Source: Psilocybe azurescens
Taxonomy: Eukaryota > Basidiomycota > Agaricomycetes > Agaricales > Agrocybaceae
Assembly: GCA_023853785.1 (NCBI GenBank)
Contig: JAJIRX010000640.1
Location: forward strand, 124,001-188,000
DNA: 64,000 nucleotides
Direction: 5' to 3'
The translations under genes and the position numbers were made by a program. Position 1 is the stretch's first letter. The number at the start of each line of letters is the position of its first letter. Below are positions 24,801 through 34,828 of this stretch, piece by piece. The notes under the pieces are model-generated. The model was not told the origin of the DNA and did no database searches. It saw only the letters and a list, made by a program, of their open reading frames with translations.

Positions 24801-24851
24801 TAGAAAAAAAATCGACCCCCGGTACTTTTTTTTCGATCCCGGCACCCCTTG
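18889..24851 (+). mobile_element. 5.96-kb DNA transposon inserted in the gypsy-1 3' LTR
   Basis: Ends are inverted: AAGGGGGTGCCGGGATC on the left, and the complement of GATCCCGGCACCCCTTG on the right. TGTTCAATC is present at 18880-18888 and 24852-24860, a 9-bp target duplication (8 bp if the first T is chance). The LTR reads through correctly when the element is removed. It carries one long multi-domain gene. Base composition is visibly richer in GC and CpG than the LTR around it. Superfamily is not certain; an 8-9 bp duplication is compatible with KDZ/Zisupton-like or Mutator-like elements. Confidence 0.85.
19265..24735 (+). pseudogene. Large transposon-encoded protein with zinc finger N-terminus and PHD-like C-terminus
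   Basis: Family of long proteins I recognise as dispersed in mushroom genomes, without a firm function. N-terminus (19300-19440): a CPEC...H..C finger with GGLKNFDQHLGKSRC. Middle (20900-21180): LMFDELATEKRIRW and NFLGVCREHAH. An intron 21206-21284 (GTGAGA...TTTTAG) is followed by VSGDCKKETGTEHAKVV. Then LHVGDDDITCDKDYKH, SLSEQIEHLSAAAH, GTDHLEELFGILRTMVGNDANLD and YPHWDRAPRRLKLP (21500-22320). C-terminal part (22700-24400) has CVCEDDEG and acidic repeats. The end (24477-24690) is a PHD-like C4HC3 finger split by an intron at about 24557-24622. Frame breaks near 19540, 19770, 21490 and 24655 inactivate it. Confidence 0.65.
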
Positions 24852-24860
24852 TGTTCAATC

Positions 24861-25083
24861 TGTTTCCTTTATTCTTATATACATCTGCTGATGAACATTC
24901 AAACTTGTTTCAACTTGCTGTACAGTTTGTAGTATTTATACCAGTAAGGATCCATTGTATTCTTTAGCTAGTTCTTGAGAATCCAACCTGCTTAACCTGC
25001 TCAACTCAAACTTGAACTTGTTCTTGTAAACGATTGGTGGTTAGATTACGCACACTGCGTGATTCTAACTTGAGATCATAACA
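24861..25083 (+). repeat. 3' LTR of gypsy-1, second part
   Basis: Continues TGTTTCCTTTATTC and ends GATCATAACA at 25083, followed by AAGAC. Together with 18686-18888 it makes about 426 bp against 420 in the 5' LTR. Confidence 0.9.
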
Positions 25084-25373
25084 AAGACAAGAACAATAAC
25101 ATTTGGGACTAGTTTTGAGATTCTGAATTTTAATTTGAATTGGTTCCCATAGCAACACATATAATTTTAAATTTAGAATATTGGAAGCAGTTCCAAATGT
25201 TATTGTTCTCAGTTGTCTAAAATAAATACTAAATTTAGAAATTTTGCCTCAATTTTGAATACTCAAATGGTAGAAGTTTTGATTAAAATTTAGAAACTGC
25301 AAACTATATTCAAACCTTTTAACAATACAGAAATTTTTTTGGATAGTTTCAAATTACCTGCACTCCAGGAGTG
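25084..25373. mobile_element. Right half of CACTA-like MITE
   Basis: Starts with the gypsy AAGAC duplicate. Inverted match to 596-758: for example TTGATTAAAATTTAGAAACTGCAAA here against TTTGCAGTTTCTAAATTTTAATCAA there. It ends CTGCACTCCAGGAGTG, followed by target TAT. An internal inverted pair (GACAAGAACAATAACATTTGG and its complement) lies at 25086 and 25193. Confidence 0.7.
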
Positions 25374-25850
25374 TATGTGGTTGACAGAGTTTTTGAATAC
25401 TTTATGCTCTGCAACTTTGGCAAGCTTTCCAGCAGCATATAGCAGAGCAAGATATAGTGTTTCTTGTTTTGTAACAGGAGCACTTTCAAAAATTGTTGAC
25501 AGTTTGGTTGAGCATCCAGTACTCTGAGACTGTGATGTAGAACTTGAGAGTAAGGAGAGTAAGGAGGCAGACTCAAGCTGCAATCCCAAAGAGGAATTAT
25601 TTGAGGCCTTGACAGCTTCTTTAAACAAGTCAAGACTGTGCAGTTTGAGCATAAAAAATCTAGAGAAATGCTTTAGAACTTGTTCACACTGTATATTTTT
25701 AGCTGCAAGAAAGCTGCAGCCTGTTTCAATACAGGAATATGATAAACTTCTATTTGCATCCACATACCTGATAACAAGTCAGTTGAGAAGATCATCAGGC
25801 CTATGTCCACCCTTGGTTAAAGTGTTTTGCTGAATTGTTAAATATTGTTG
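25374..25850 (-). pseudogene. hAT-like transposase, 5' part of copy A
   Basis: Minus-strand ORF 25763-25290 runs through YVDANRSLSYSC, CSFLAAKNIQC and VLKHFSRFFMLKLHSL, a decayed BED-like zinc finger region upstream of the DUF659 part. A nearly identical stretch is at 55450-55010 in copy C. Joins to 595-1 after removal of the MITE and its nested contents. Confidence 0.65.
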
Positions 25851-26080
25851 CTAATTAGTACAAATTTTAATCAAAGCCACAATCAAATTCACAATATATG
25901 GCGTTAATTCTGAAGCTTCTCTCCCAATTTTAATGGCTTTTACAGGCAGAATTTCTGTGGTAAAAGAATTGGAACAAGGTCACTTTTTAGATTGAATAGA
26001 ACCTGGTTCCAGCTCCACTGGAATCTGAGAAACAAGAATACAGATTAATGGTATGACACATACAGAATTAATGAAGCTTA

Positions 26081-26600
26081 TTATAGTACATACAGCAACT
26101 TTATAGATATTAAAAACCTTCTCAGCTCCTCTGGACACATCAATAATCCATTTTTCAGAACATTGTTGTTTGGAAAATGTGAGCAATAATCACAATGGAC
26201 ATTATGAATGGCACAAGCTGTGGTTCCATGCTCCAAAATTGGCAGAATACCATCACCAGTTGATCTTGCAGTATGCCCAAATAAGTGCTCAAGATATATG
26301 TTGAATGCACTTGCTTTGCATCCCATCATTTCAACAAGCTCTTCATATAGCCAGTAATTGACTATGGAAGCATAGTGTGAGATATCAGTTCCATATGTGG
26401 AATTAAATAGCAGTTGGGTAGATAGATTTTCTAAGAAAAGGCATAATCTGTTCACAAATAGAACTAGCTCTTCTGGATAAAGAGTTTTGGAGGCAGAATA
26501 CATAGACATAGTGATGATATAGAAGATAAACAGGCTATTGTAGTATACACATGCAAGCTCACAGATTATCTGTATTTCTATAATGATCATATGGTGTATT
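26081..26600 (-). pseudogene. Unknown transposon-associated ORF, copy A
   Basis: Open for about 170 residues with EELVEMMGCKASAFNIYLEHL and GHTARSTGDGILPIL. The same ORF is at 56090-55569 in copy C with few changes, so it belongs to the shared transposon unit upstream of the hAT-like ORF. No catalytic motif or named domain is recognised. Copy A has a GT...AG-bounded stretch of about 95 bp after GAEKVF that is absent from copy C. Confidence 0.4.
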
Positions 26601-26650
26601 TGAATTTCTAACATTTCTAACATGGGTTGCAGACCCTTGATGTTAGTTAG

Positions 26651-26881
26651 TAACACTCATTTGTAACATATGCAACAAATTGATGAATATCTCACCATAC
26701 CCTATTGCAACAATAAACTATAAATATTATGTGAGATTATGTCATAAAATAAATTGCAATTTATTAGCCATATGATAGTCTACCATTGTATAAAATTTAA
26801 CTTATTAGGTTGAGTTGTTCTTGAGTTATTCAAGAAACAGTCAAACTTGAAAAATCATTTGAACAGTTCTGTCCCTCACTG
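26651..26881. repeat. Tc1/mariner-like terminal repeat, copy A
   Basis: About 230 bp, also at 57036-57273 and, for roughly 200 bp in inverted orientation, at 46611. It ends ...TCCCTCACTG followed by TA (26882). TA flanks and CAGTGAGGG ends suggest a Tc1/mariner-derived MITE or element end. Confidence 0.55.
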
Positions 26882-27318
26882 TAGGTCATATATATACACC
26901 TAGAGTACATACACCACCTCAGTCTAATTATATGCAACTGAGATGAAATTCTACATTCTCAACTTAGAGTTATTTCCATATTTACTGTGTCATAGTCATG
27001 CATTGTCACATCTTATCTAAGTACAGACTTTTATCTTTAGTCAAATTATATGTGACTGAGTCATGTATTGTAACATCTTATCTAGATTAAGACTTTAACA
27101 ATCTGTAGATGTAATGAATAATTATGAATGATATCTAGAGTAGAGGTGATGGATAATGGCAAGAGAGATGTACAATCAGTATATGTGGAGGCAAATGTAT
27201 CAATCAGTATCCATAGGGGTAATGAATAATATCAATGGTGTTTGTTGCTTTGCAGAGTGATACCATGGTGTACACTAAGAGCAGCCATCTATGTGAGTGG
27301 CATATATACTGGCAAGTA
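26882..27318. other. Duplicated flank shared with copy C, including a decayed oxidoreductase exon
   Basis: Matches 57274-57710 almost base for base. No ORF in most of it. At 27256-27292, after TTGCTTTGCAG and before GTGAGTGG, lies a remnant of the FAD-oxidoreductase exon that reads SGVMAYTKSGDPF in copy B. Here it is altered beyond coding. Truncated Copia sequence begins at about 27319. Confidence 0.6.
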
Positions 27319-27326
27319 TTATTGGT

Positions 27327-28244
27327 TTGTGAAAACACTTTATTTTGTGACCAGTTTGCTTCTCCATGAGTGCCTTGAATTCCTTGAATGTGCTGTAAAG
27401 GTCACTCTTTTTCTGCAGAGGGTAGTCCATGAGGAATCACATGTGATCATCAACAAAGACTACCCAATAATTGTGACCGTAGTAACTTGAAGTTGGCATT
27501 GGGCCGTGTAGATCGCTGAACACACAATCGAGCGGCGCTGAAGCTTGTTCAACGTTTGCAGATGGAAAAGGGTGTTGATGCTGTTTGCCATTAATGCATG
27601 ATTTGCAGAAGTCACTCAATGGTGTATCAGATGTTATCTGGAGATCGGACGATAGCTGCTCATGTATCAGTTGTTCAAGCCTGTCTTTTCCAATATGGCA
27701 CAATCGGTGATGCAATAGTTCACGATCAATTAACCCTTGCGTGGCAATGAATGCACATTCCACGACGCTAGCGACATGAAGAGCATGTGCACCTGCTGCG
27801 TGAGTGACAACATATCCATCGAGATATGTGACTTTGCAATCATTGACTGTTGCTGTGAGCGAGGACAGAACCATGTGTGAATGATATTTTGCATTTAACG
27901 ATCTTGACAACAAAGCCATGGTCCAATGTCAGACTAAGGACAGAGAACAAGTTCTTGGATAAGGCAGGTACATGAAGGACATTCGTGATTAAGACTGTAC
28001 ACGAAGCAGCTCCCTCTGGTTGGAACAACACGTCTCCCTTGCCCACTGAATAGACAGTGTTATTGTCTGTGAGGTTGATAGAGACGTGCCATGGTACGTA
28101 TGAAGAGGCAGCGAACCAAGTACAATGAGGGGTCATATGCACAGTGGCCCCTGTATCTGCATTCCAAAGCGTGGTCAGTGGAGAGAAGGAGGGGCAATGT
28201 AGCGGATAGACAAACAGCAGCATCGGCACTGATGGCAGGTCCAT
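27327..28244 (-). pseudogene. pol: Copia-2 protease and integrase N-terminus
   Basis: Protease WNADTGATVHMTPH (about 28165), then LHVPALSKNLFSVLSL. Integrase zinc site LLHHRLCHIGK...CKSCINGKQH (about 27700-27590), then VFSDLHGPMPTSSYYGHNYWVVFVDDH, the first catalytic Asp region. A frame change near 27440 leads to PLQKKSDLYSTFKEF, after which the element is cut. Frame shift also near 27900. Confidence 0.8.
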
Positions 28245-29179
28245 TGCATCCAGCTTCTATGGCAGGAGTTTTGGCTGCTGGGGTGGCAGGAGTGGCAGGA
28301 GTAGCAGCAGCAGCAGCAGCAGCACCTCCACGACCACCTCCACGCCCTTCCCGCTTCTTCTTTCCTTGTTCTCCATTACCAGATGCTTCCTGTTGTCCCA
28401 GAGCACACGTAGCTGTGTATTTGGGACAGTCCACCATTGTATGAGGACCATTGCATATGTAGCACTTCATGACACAAGCAGCAGCAGCAGCAGCAGCCTC
28501 CAGATCGTCACGTGCATCTGCATGTTGAGTCTCCTCAGTGCAGAACACCTTGAGAACAGTGGCCTTCGTAAGGTCTGTAAGAAGAAGAACTGAAGAAATA
28601 AATGAACTGTACTCTTTGTGAGGAAGAGCACAGATCATAGCCATAATGATTAACTCCTCATCGAGAGTCTTCAAGCTGTAGCTCATGGGGTGAAGTACTT
28701 GTACTTGCTGCATCGAGCCTTGGATGCAGGCAGACAAAGCAGTTAATGATTCGTTCTCCTTCAATCAAATAGATAGCAAGTCATTGAGGGAATTGAATCG
28801 CAAGTTAGGAGCCGATTTGCTGTGGACTTCCTTAAGCTTATTCCACATAGCCTGCGGATCGGTACAGATGTCATTGACGTGGATTTTGTTTTTCTTCATC
28901 GAGGCACATATAGATTTCGCCTGTGCACTTGTTCTTGCGCCTTATGTAGCTGGTGTATTCGGTGTGTTCTGCTGTGGTGACTGGAATCGTAATGCCTGTC
29001 GAGTCCGTGGTAGGTTGAGGCATCGGGATTGCAAGCTCTGTGTTATCTGTGAAGCCGATGATGTCCAATGATAGAAGTCATCCAAACATGGACTTCTCCC
29101 AATCCCTGTACTTCACAGTACCTCCGAGCTTGGGCACCAGTGTTCGGCTTGAGCCAGTGGTCTCGTCCGTGTCAGCCAT
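28060..29179 (-). pseudogene. gag: Copia-2 Gag
   Basis: Start at ATG 29179 (DTDETTGSSRTLVPKLGG). The C-terminal half (28764-28060) has a knuckle-like CYICNGPHTMVDC, one residue shorter than canonical (CX2CX3HX4C), then a Lys/Gly/Arg stretch and poly-Ala encoded by GCA/CAG-type triplet runs at 28303-28325 and 28478-28497. Stops interrupt 28870-28765. Confidence 0.75.
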
Positions 29180-29436
29180 TGCAATAGAAATAGGTCAAGC
29201 AGGAATAGATTGACAGTCATGTTGTAATGATTAGAATCGAGTGGGAGGTGATTGGAGATGGGATAACGATCTGCCGGGAAAACCAGGGAAGTTTGAGGTG
29301 ACAGTGTTCAAGCATCAATGCATAGAGCAGAGCAAATGTATCAGAGTGCGAGCAGCTGCAACACTAAGTGTGGAGTGCTTGTTTGTGATGACTCAAGTCT
29401 TCTTAGTTTGTGTAGGGTACGCCAGGGCCCATAACC

Positions 29437-29641
29437 TGTAAAAAGGTTTCGGTCGGCGAGTTGGAGCTTGATTCCGTGTTAACTCTGCTTGTAGAAGGCA
29501 GAGATGTATTCATACCTTGATTCTGTGTTAACTCTGCTTGTAGAAGGCAGAGGGAACACAGGATCGAGACTATCTACTGCTATAGTAAGATTATGTAATA
29601 CACGAAAAGGGAATGATGAAAACAGAAAGTGTCCTATATCA
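29437..29641 (-). repeat. LTR of copia-2
   Basis: Begins TGTAAAAAGG, probably ends TATATCA. Contains a direct tandem pair of about 48 bp (CTTGATTC[C/T]GTGTTAACTC...). The outer limit is inferred from loss of match to copy C. Confidence 0.6.
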
Positions 29642-29676
29642 ATAAACGCGACAGAAGACCACTCGGAAAACCAATA

Positions 29677-29897
29677 GTGTACCATTTCCTTCAATTCAGC
29701 AGTCATGCATCACGGTGCCCTTCAAAGCACCAAAACGAGCAGATGTCACGGTAAAAGTCATGTATTTTGGCCAGTTTTCACTATTTTTGGCGCCTTTGGC
29801 GCTTTTTACATCATTTTACTGCCATATATAGTAATTTTCCAAAACCAAAAGTTCGTCACGGGTCACGGGGCCTGCCGAATTGAATGAAATGGTACAG
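29677..29897. mobile_element. 221-bp TA-flanked MITE
   Basis: Ends TGTACCATTTCCTTCAATTC and the complement of GAATTGAATGAAATGGTACA, about 20 bp inverted. TA at 29675-29676 and 29898-29899. Copies B and C read CCAATATGACGG without it. Tc1/mariner (Stowaway-like) by target and length. Confidence 0.8.
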
Positions 29898-30110
29898 TAT
29901 AACGGCCAGTATATATCAGTCGGCTACTCAGGGCACGGAATGCCTTGCACCTACACCTGGTCAGTCACCCCTTCATGTATGATTCCTCGACCGGTTACAT
30001 TTAACTGCAATTGTTTTCTCTCACCAGCACTGAAGATGTAGCGGGTGTGATTGCAGCACATATACAAGGCAAGGACCGGAAAGCACCTGCATGGCTTCTA
30101 CGAAGCCTTG
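29898..30110 (+). pseudogene. FAD-dependent oxidoreductase 3' end, copy A
   Basis: Two exon remnants match copy B: GQYISVGYSGHGMPCTYT, an intron GTCAGT...CACCAG, then VAGVIAAHIQGKDRKAPAWL. Upstream exons are lost to the Copia-2 event. The codons that end the gene in copy B (KRYQT and stop) are deleted here. Confidence 0.65.
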
Positions 30111-30353
30111 AGATGGAATATATATCATCGGTATGCATCTACTTGCGAATATGAGTATATTCAGCAGTGGATAAATGCATCGATTGTGATTTTGACATCG
30201 CGTTCGGAAATCTTTGGTGTATGTGGATCAGTTGAAGGTTGTTCCAGTTGGAACTCGGCACACACTTTGCAGTGTCGAAATTCAGCAAGTGCAGACATAT
30301 CAGTGGTGGCAGCCAACCTAAGCATTCAAAGCATTAGTGTTTAGTTTGACATT

Positions 30354-33015
30354 TTATTCGGTTTTTTCCTTTGCAACTACTATGTTATCTGCACTAGAAG
30401 CATAGCATATAGAATAGCGAGGTATAGACGCAAGATGTTGACCTGTCAGAACTTGGAACAGTAATCGTAGCGGATTGTAATGTTTGGCTAGCTGGTTCCA
30501 GAGCGCGACTGAGTAAAAATAATGTTAGCCAAATGAAAATATTAGACTGAAAAGCATGGAGCTTACTGTATTGGAAGAAAATAGTGGAAAGAGGGATAGG
30601 TTGGTTCTGATATTTGTATTAATCAATAAATAAAACAATAATTTTTGAAAATTAATCTCTTGAGACGTACCTCCAATACAATATAAACGGGAACAGCGCT
30701 GGACCGAGTGTTCACCTTCATATTTAACATGCTCTGGGGTGCGTGCAACTTGAAATAAATCCCTCCTGATCACAAATAAAAAGAAGCGAAAATGAACAAA
30801 AGGATCTAAAGAGTCATCGATTACATGAGTAAAGGGATAGAACAACATACCAGGAAGCCTCCATGGGTCTTTCACGCGAAGCATCAAAGCAAAAAGTGGA
30901 AAGTGATGCATGAATGCGAGGAGAGTTTCGATGCACGCTTGCACTAGCAGAGTGGCTAATCGAAGCTGCGCGGGTAGATCACGTGAGTATTGATTACATG
31001 ACGAGCAGGGAAGAAAAAGCAACTTACCACAGCAAACAGTACATAATACACCAACGCGGTCGGGAAAAGGAATGCGAGCAGCGTGAAGAGAACAGTTCCG
31101 AACAGGAGTTGGTCGATATCGTACGACCACGTGTCGGTGCGGTTGCGTAGAGCATTTCGTCTCTTTCCTAGATTGAAAAGTATTGGGTTTGTGACGTTAG
31201 CGACTGGGCAGTTGAAGGTTTATATAGAGGGACAAGTGGTTCTGCGTACCTCGAAAGACTCCCCATAGAAGACCGCCGCCGAGCTTGACGCCTGCTGCCC
31301 AATACACGCCCCTCGCAAGCTCGTACCCCACTCGGAGATGGACAGTGAGAAACAGGGACAGGAGGTCCGAGACGAGGGATAGTAATAGTGTGAATCCGCC
31401 AATGGAAGCCAGGAGCCCTAGGGTGATGAAAAGCGACGGCGCGAAAGGAGGTATGATAGCTGTCACACCGTCCATATGAGGGCCTGATTTTGATAAGATC
31501 ATGATTGAGACTCACAGTTCCAGGTGTCGATGACTCCGATCAGAGTCTTCACGTAGAACCGGCTGAGTTGGGTGTTCAGCTTGAGCCCTGCTGGCCATAC
31601 GTCCAGCCAGAACAGCGCGGCTTGGGGTAGTTGGAACAGAAGAGTCTAGAAAGGTGAGTTCAGCAACAGATAAGAGTAGCGATAGGTTACGCAAATTGTC
31701 ACCTGTACCATTTGGTTTGCTCTGTCGACGAGGAAAACACTGTTGTCTGAGAGAAAGGTCCCGAATACGAGGTCGATCGTCATGTCGTTCATTATGAGCC
31801 ATGCGGTATTAAAGAAACTGGAAAGTGTTTATAAATATAGGCAGCAGCATTGAGCAAAGAAAAGATACAAACGGTACTTAGTGTATCTATGGGAATAGTT
31901 TGCGATGTCTAGTGTGTTTTGTCGTTGCAGGGTTGCGACTTGTGTGATGAAAAAGACGGCTTGCTCGACTCGCACGTCGAATTGTTGCACTGGAAATCTT
32001 TGTCAAATTGGACGGCTGGGGATGCAAGAGAGGAAGAAAGCAAACCTGTTGCAAATACGTCCTTCAACCTGATGTACATTCTCGGATCTGATGTAGGCAG
32101 GAACGGGGAGTACAGGAAGGTTGGCTACATTCTGCAGCAAGAGGGGACAACCAGAGTGATACGTTGGAAAGCGATGCAAGGTATGATGCGAGGGCCAGCA
32201 AGAATGTTGCGGTTATGGGAAGTAACTTCAGGGACGCCGACGGAGATTGTGGAACCCCTTGAACCAATGAAGACGCGTTCAACTGGTAGATGCAGTCTTA
32301 GTGTTGGCTATGGAATGCCTGTTATCAAATGGTAGCAACAGCACGCACCTGATAAAGCACCGTCTCATTCAGTGCTTGGTCGATATTCCGGGGTTGAGGA
32401 CGCGTGAAATCGTACTGCGCCATCGTAATATATGTGTTGGCCCTTGGTCGACATGGGTGGGGGAGACAATTGCGGCAGATCCATGACATAGAACCTCAGT
32501 GATTGAGAAGTATGGCGGTGATACAGCACGAACGAGAACTCTGTAGCGCTCCCGCTCCCCAACGCCCACAGTTTGAGAGACGTAGGAATCGGTGACGACC
32601 TTCTCTCATCCTTGTCGAACTCGCATGTCCCAAGCAAAACAGGGTCGCCTCCACAAGATAATTTCACTGCTTTCCATAGGGATGAGCGAGAGAGCACGTC
32701 AGGCATCGCTGACTCTGATCGTGTATACGGGGCATCGGGAATGTCCTGTTGAATTATAAATGAAGAAGGCCATCACACGATGCAGTTGTCCAGAAACACA
32801 ATGCATGGACTTACATCAAGAACCCCCACGATGCATATCGCTGGCTTTAGCCAACCGTAGCACACACCACTCGTTGAGGAACCCTTTGGCCAGAAGACGG
32901 ACGCGGAGGACGTCGGCGTCGTCGTTGACGATGGTGGCATGTCATAAAGAAGGGAAACGGCCACGTGATATGCGCCCAGTATCCAGTTGGGGACTGAGAG
33001 GCGCAGTGCGCACAA
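30354..33015 (-). pseudogene. GPI1: GPI1 / PIG-Q homologue, copy A
   Basis: Same 12-exon plan as copy C. Exon 1 (SVFWPKGSSTSGVCYGW), the membrane exons and the C-terminal GIYFKL-type exon are all present. Exon 9 is in the correct phase here (LRLATLLVQACIETLLAFMHHFPLF), unlike copy C. Exon 2 has an extra C near 32440 that shifts the frame, and exon 3 an extra base near 32132 (ATTCTGCAG against ATTTGCAG). It is therefore a pseudogene unless these are sequence errors. The product in other fungi is a membrane subunit of the ER enzyme that adds GlcNAc to phosphatidylinositol, the first step of GPI anchor synthesis. Confidence 0.8.
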
Positions 33016-33066
33016 CCGGACCTTTGTTCAAAGTTGACACTCAATCCCAACCATGCCCTCTGCCCA

Positions 33067-33898
33067 ATGGATTCAACAACGGGCTAGGCTCTTTCAAGAC
33101 ATCCGGATGCGAAGAGAAAGCTCGTGGTCGTCGGAGACGGTGAGCAGATAGTGGATACGCGGTGTCCGACCATCAGAGAGGATCTGACCCTTCCACAGGT
33201 GGATGCGGCAAGACATGCCTGCTCATCGTATACGCCGAGAACCGATTTCCAGAGGTGCATACCCTTCATCTAATCATCGTCCTCCGATCGTGTCGGTGGA
33301 GAACGATATCTCATGTTGTTACATTCCTTCCAGGCATACATACCGACTGTGTTCGAAAACTACGTCACTCTGGTCCAGCACGAAAATAGGCTGATCGAGG
33401 TCGCCCTCGGGACACGGCAGGCCAGGAAGAGTATGATCGCCTGCGTCCGCGCAGCTATCCAGAGAGCGACGTGATCCTCATCGTGTTCTCGGTCGACTTC
33501 CCCACCAGTCTCGCGAATGTTCTTGATAAGGTAGTGTACTACATTCCTCTTTGTCGTCGCGCTACCGAAATCAACCAACTCAAACATTGTCATCTTTCGT
33601 TCGTTTGGTAGTAGCCTGAAGCATCCCATTTCTGCCCATCGACACCGATACTCCTCATAGGCATCAAAACCGACTTGCGAGCCGACCCAACGACGGTGCG
33701 CATGCTGTCGGCGCAGGGCCAGGTACCCGACACCCCTGAGCAGGGCAGGTCGTCGACAAGGACATCGGCGCAACGTACAAAGAGTGCAGCGCGAAGACAG
33801 GCAAGGGCGTCAGGGAGGTGTTCGATACCGCCCTCAGAGAGAGTCTGGAAGGCCGCTGGGGCAGGACCATCACGTAGCGAAAGTGCATGATCATGTGA
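33067..33898 (+). pseudogene. Rho-type GTPase, copy A
   Basis: Colinear with the intact copy at 60997-61828, even in total length (832 bp). Lesions: codon 7 is TAG (GGCTAGGCT, 33082), one base is lost in the switch II exon (CCCTCGGGACACGG for CCCTCTGGGACACGG), bases are lost after the TPEQG-encoding stretch, and the CaaX region is altered upstream (ATCACGTAGCG). The length match means insertions in introns balance the losses. Confidence 0.85.
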
Positions 33899-34021
33899 AG
33901 ACACACGACACGACCACGACCACGACCCGCAAATGACACCCCATCGTTCGGCCCGACTTGCTCGTTGCCATTTTTTCGCTTATCGGGATTTGTTATATCC
34001 AATGGTTGAAGGAGGGTAGCA

Positions 34022-34555
34022 GGGCTTTGAAGGCGATTCGCCCACGCTGTTCCCTGAGCAATTCATCAAAGACGGAAAATGGGAAAGGGAATGGGTATGT
34101 CTGCCTGATTTTAATTTTTTAATTTTCACAACTGAAAAACAGGCCAGTCGTGTTTGTTTTGTTGCAGAGCGGTGTCATGGCATACACTAAGAGCGGCGAT
34201 CCATTTGTGAGTGGCAAATATATGTTGGCCGGTATAATTAGTCGCGGGTATGAACTGAGTACATGAGATAGGTCGGACCTGTGCGTCAAGTTCAAGTAGC
34301 AACTAACGACGACGAAGACCACTCGGAAAACCAATATGACGGCCAGTATATATCAGCCGGCTACTCAGGGCACGGAATGCCTTGCACCTACGCCTGGTCA
34401 GTCACCTCTTCATATACGATTCCTCGACCGGTTACATTTGGCTAAACATATTGTCTCTCACCAGCGCCGAAGCTGTAGCGGGCATGATCGCAGCACAGAT
34501 GCAAGGCAAGGACCGGAAAGCGCCTGCATGGCTTCCTAAGCGGTATCAGACATGA
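34022..34555 (+). pseudogene. FAD-dependent oxidoreductase (DAO type), 3' fragment, copy B
   Basis: Four exons are open: about 34022-34094 (LFPEQFIKDGKWEREW), 34168-34206 (SGVMAYTKSGDPF), 34272-34396 (VGPV..., GQYISAGYSGHGMPCTY) and 34465-34555 (CAEAVAGMIAAQMQ ... KRYQT stop). Introns are 73, 65 and 68 bp with GT-AG ends. The SGDPFVGPV turn and the GYSGHGMP...AEAVA segment are the C-terminal FAD-binding signature of the D-amino-acid-oxidase-like family. The N-terminal Rossmann part is absent: the fragment starts at the duplication junction just after the copy-A Rho 3' flank. The substrate is unknown. Confidence 0.75.
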
Positions 34556-34828
34556 GCTACGAAGCCTTGAGATGGATCTTGTATCGTCTGTATGCACGTA
34601 CTTATCGTTTGCAAATACAAGTATCTTCAGAGGTGGATAGATGCATCGATTGTGATTTTGAGATCATGTTCGGAAATCTTTGGTATATGTTGATCAGCTG
34701 GAGGTTGTTCGAGTTGGCCCTTGGTCATTCCGGCGCACACTTTGCAGTGCCAAAATCCGGCAAGTACAGACATATCGATTGTGGCAGTCAACCTGAGCTT
34801 CCAAAGCGTTAACGTTTAATTTAACTTT

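Larger units (their letters stand above)
759..25083 (+). mobile_element. Gypsy-1: chromodomain-type LTR retrotransposon carrying three nested insertions
   Basis: The 5' LTR is 759-1178 and the 3' LTR starts at 18686 and ends at 25083. Target duplication AAGAC is at 754-758 and 25084-25088. LTRs begin TGTTA and end TAACA. Order on the plus strand is gag with CCHC knuckle, protease, reverse transcriptase, RNase H, integrase, chromodomain, then an extra 3' ORF. Interruptions are gypsy-2 (2637-9017), Copia (11273-16255) and a DNA transposon in the 3' LTR (18889-24851). Five in-frame TGA codons replace CGA found in gypsy-2, so the element is dead. Its two LTRs differ visibly more than those of the elements nested in it, as expected of the older insertion. 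Confidence 0.92.
27319..29641 (-). mobile_element. Copia-2, truncated after the integrase zinc site
   Basis: Right end has an LTR (about 29437-29641) and a primer-binding site GGTTATGGGCCC (29425-29436). Gag, protease and the start of integrase follow on the minus strand. RT, RNase H and the second LTR are absent. The left break abuts the duplicated flank at GCAAGTAT. Compared with copy C, about 60 bp of flank are missing at the right side, so insertion and deletion both happened. Confidence 0.8.

Noticed and set aside
598..25373. One giant CACTA transposon carrying all genes between its ends
   Set aside because: Gypsy-1 has its own 5-bp duplication inside, so the MITE was short (about 450 bp) and the rest arrived later.
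28255..28330. GCA/CAG triplet run as an independent microsatellite locus
   Set aside because: It lies in frame in copia-2 Gag and encodes a poly-Ala/Ala-Thr-Pro stretch.
31168..31515. Overlapping ORFs in three frames at GPI1 exon 7 (also 35444-36023 and 59089-59436)
   Set aside because: Only the frame with LLSLISDLLSLFLTVHL is in phase with the neighbouring exons; the others are shadows.
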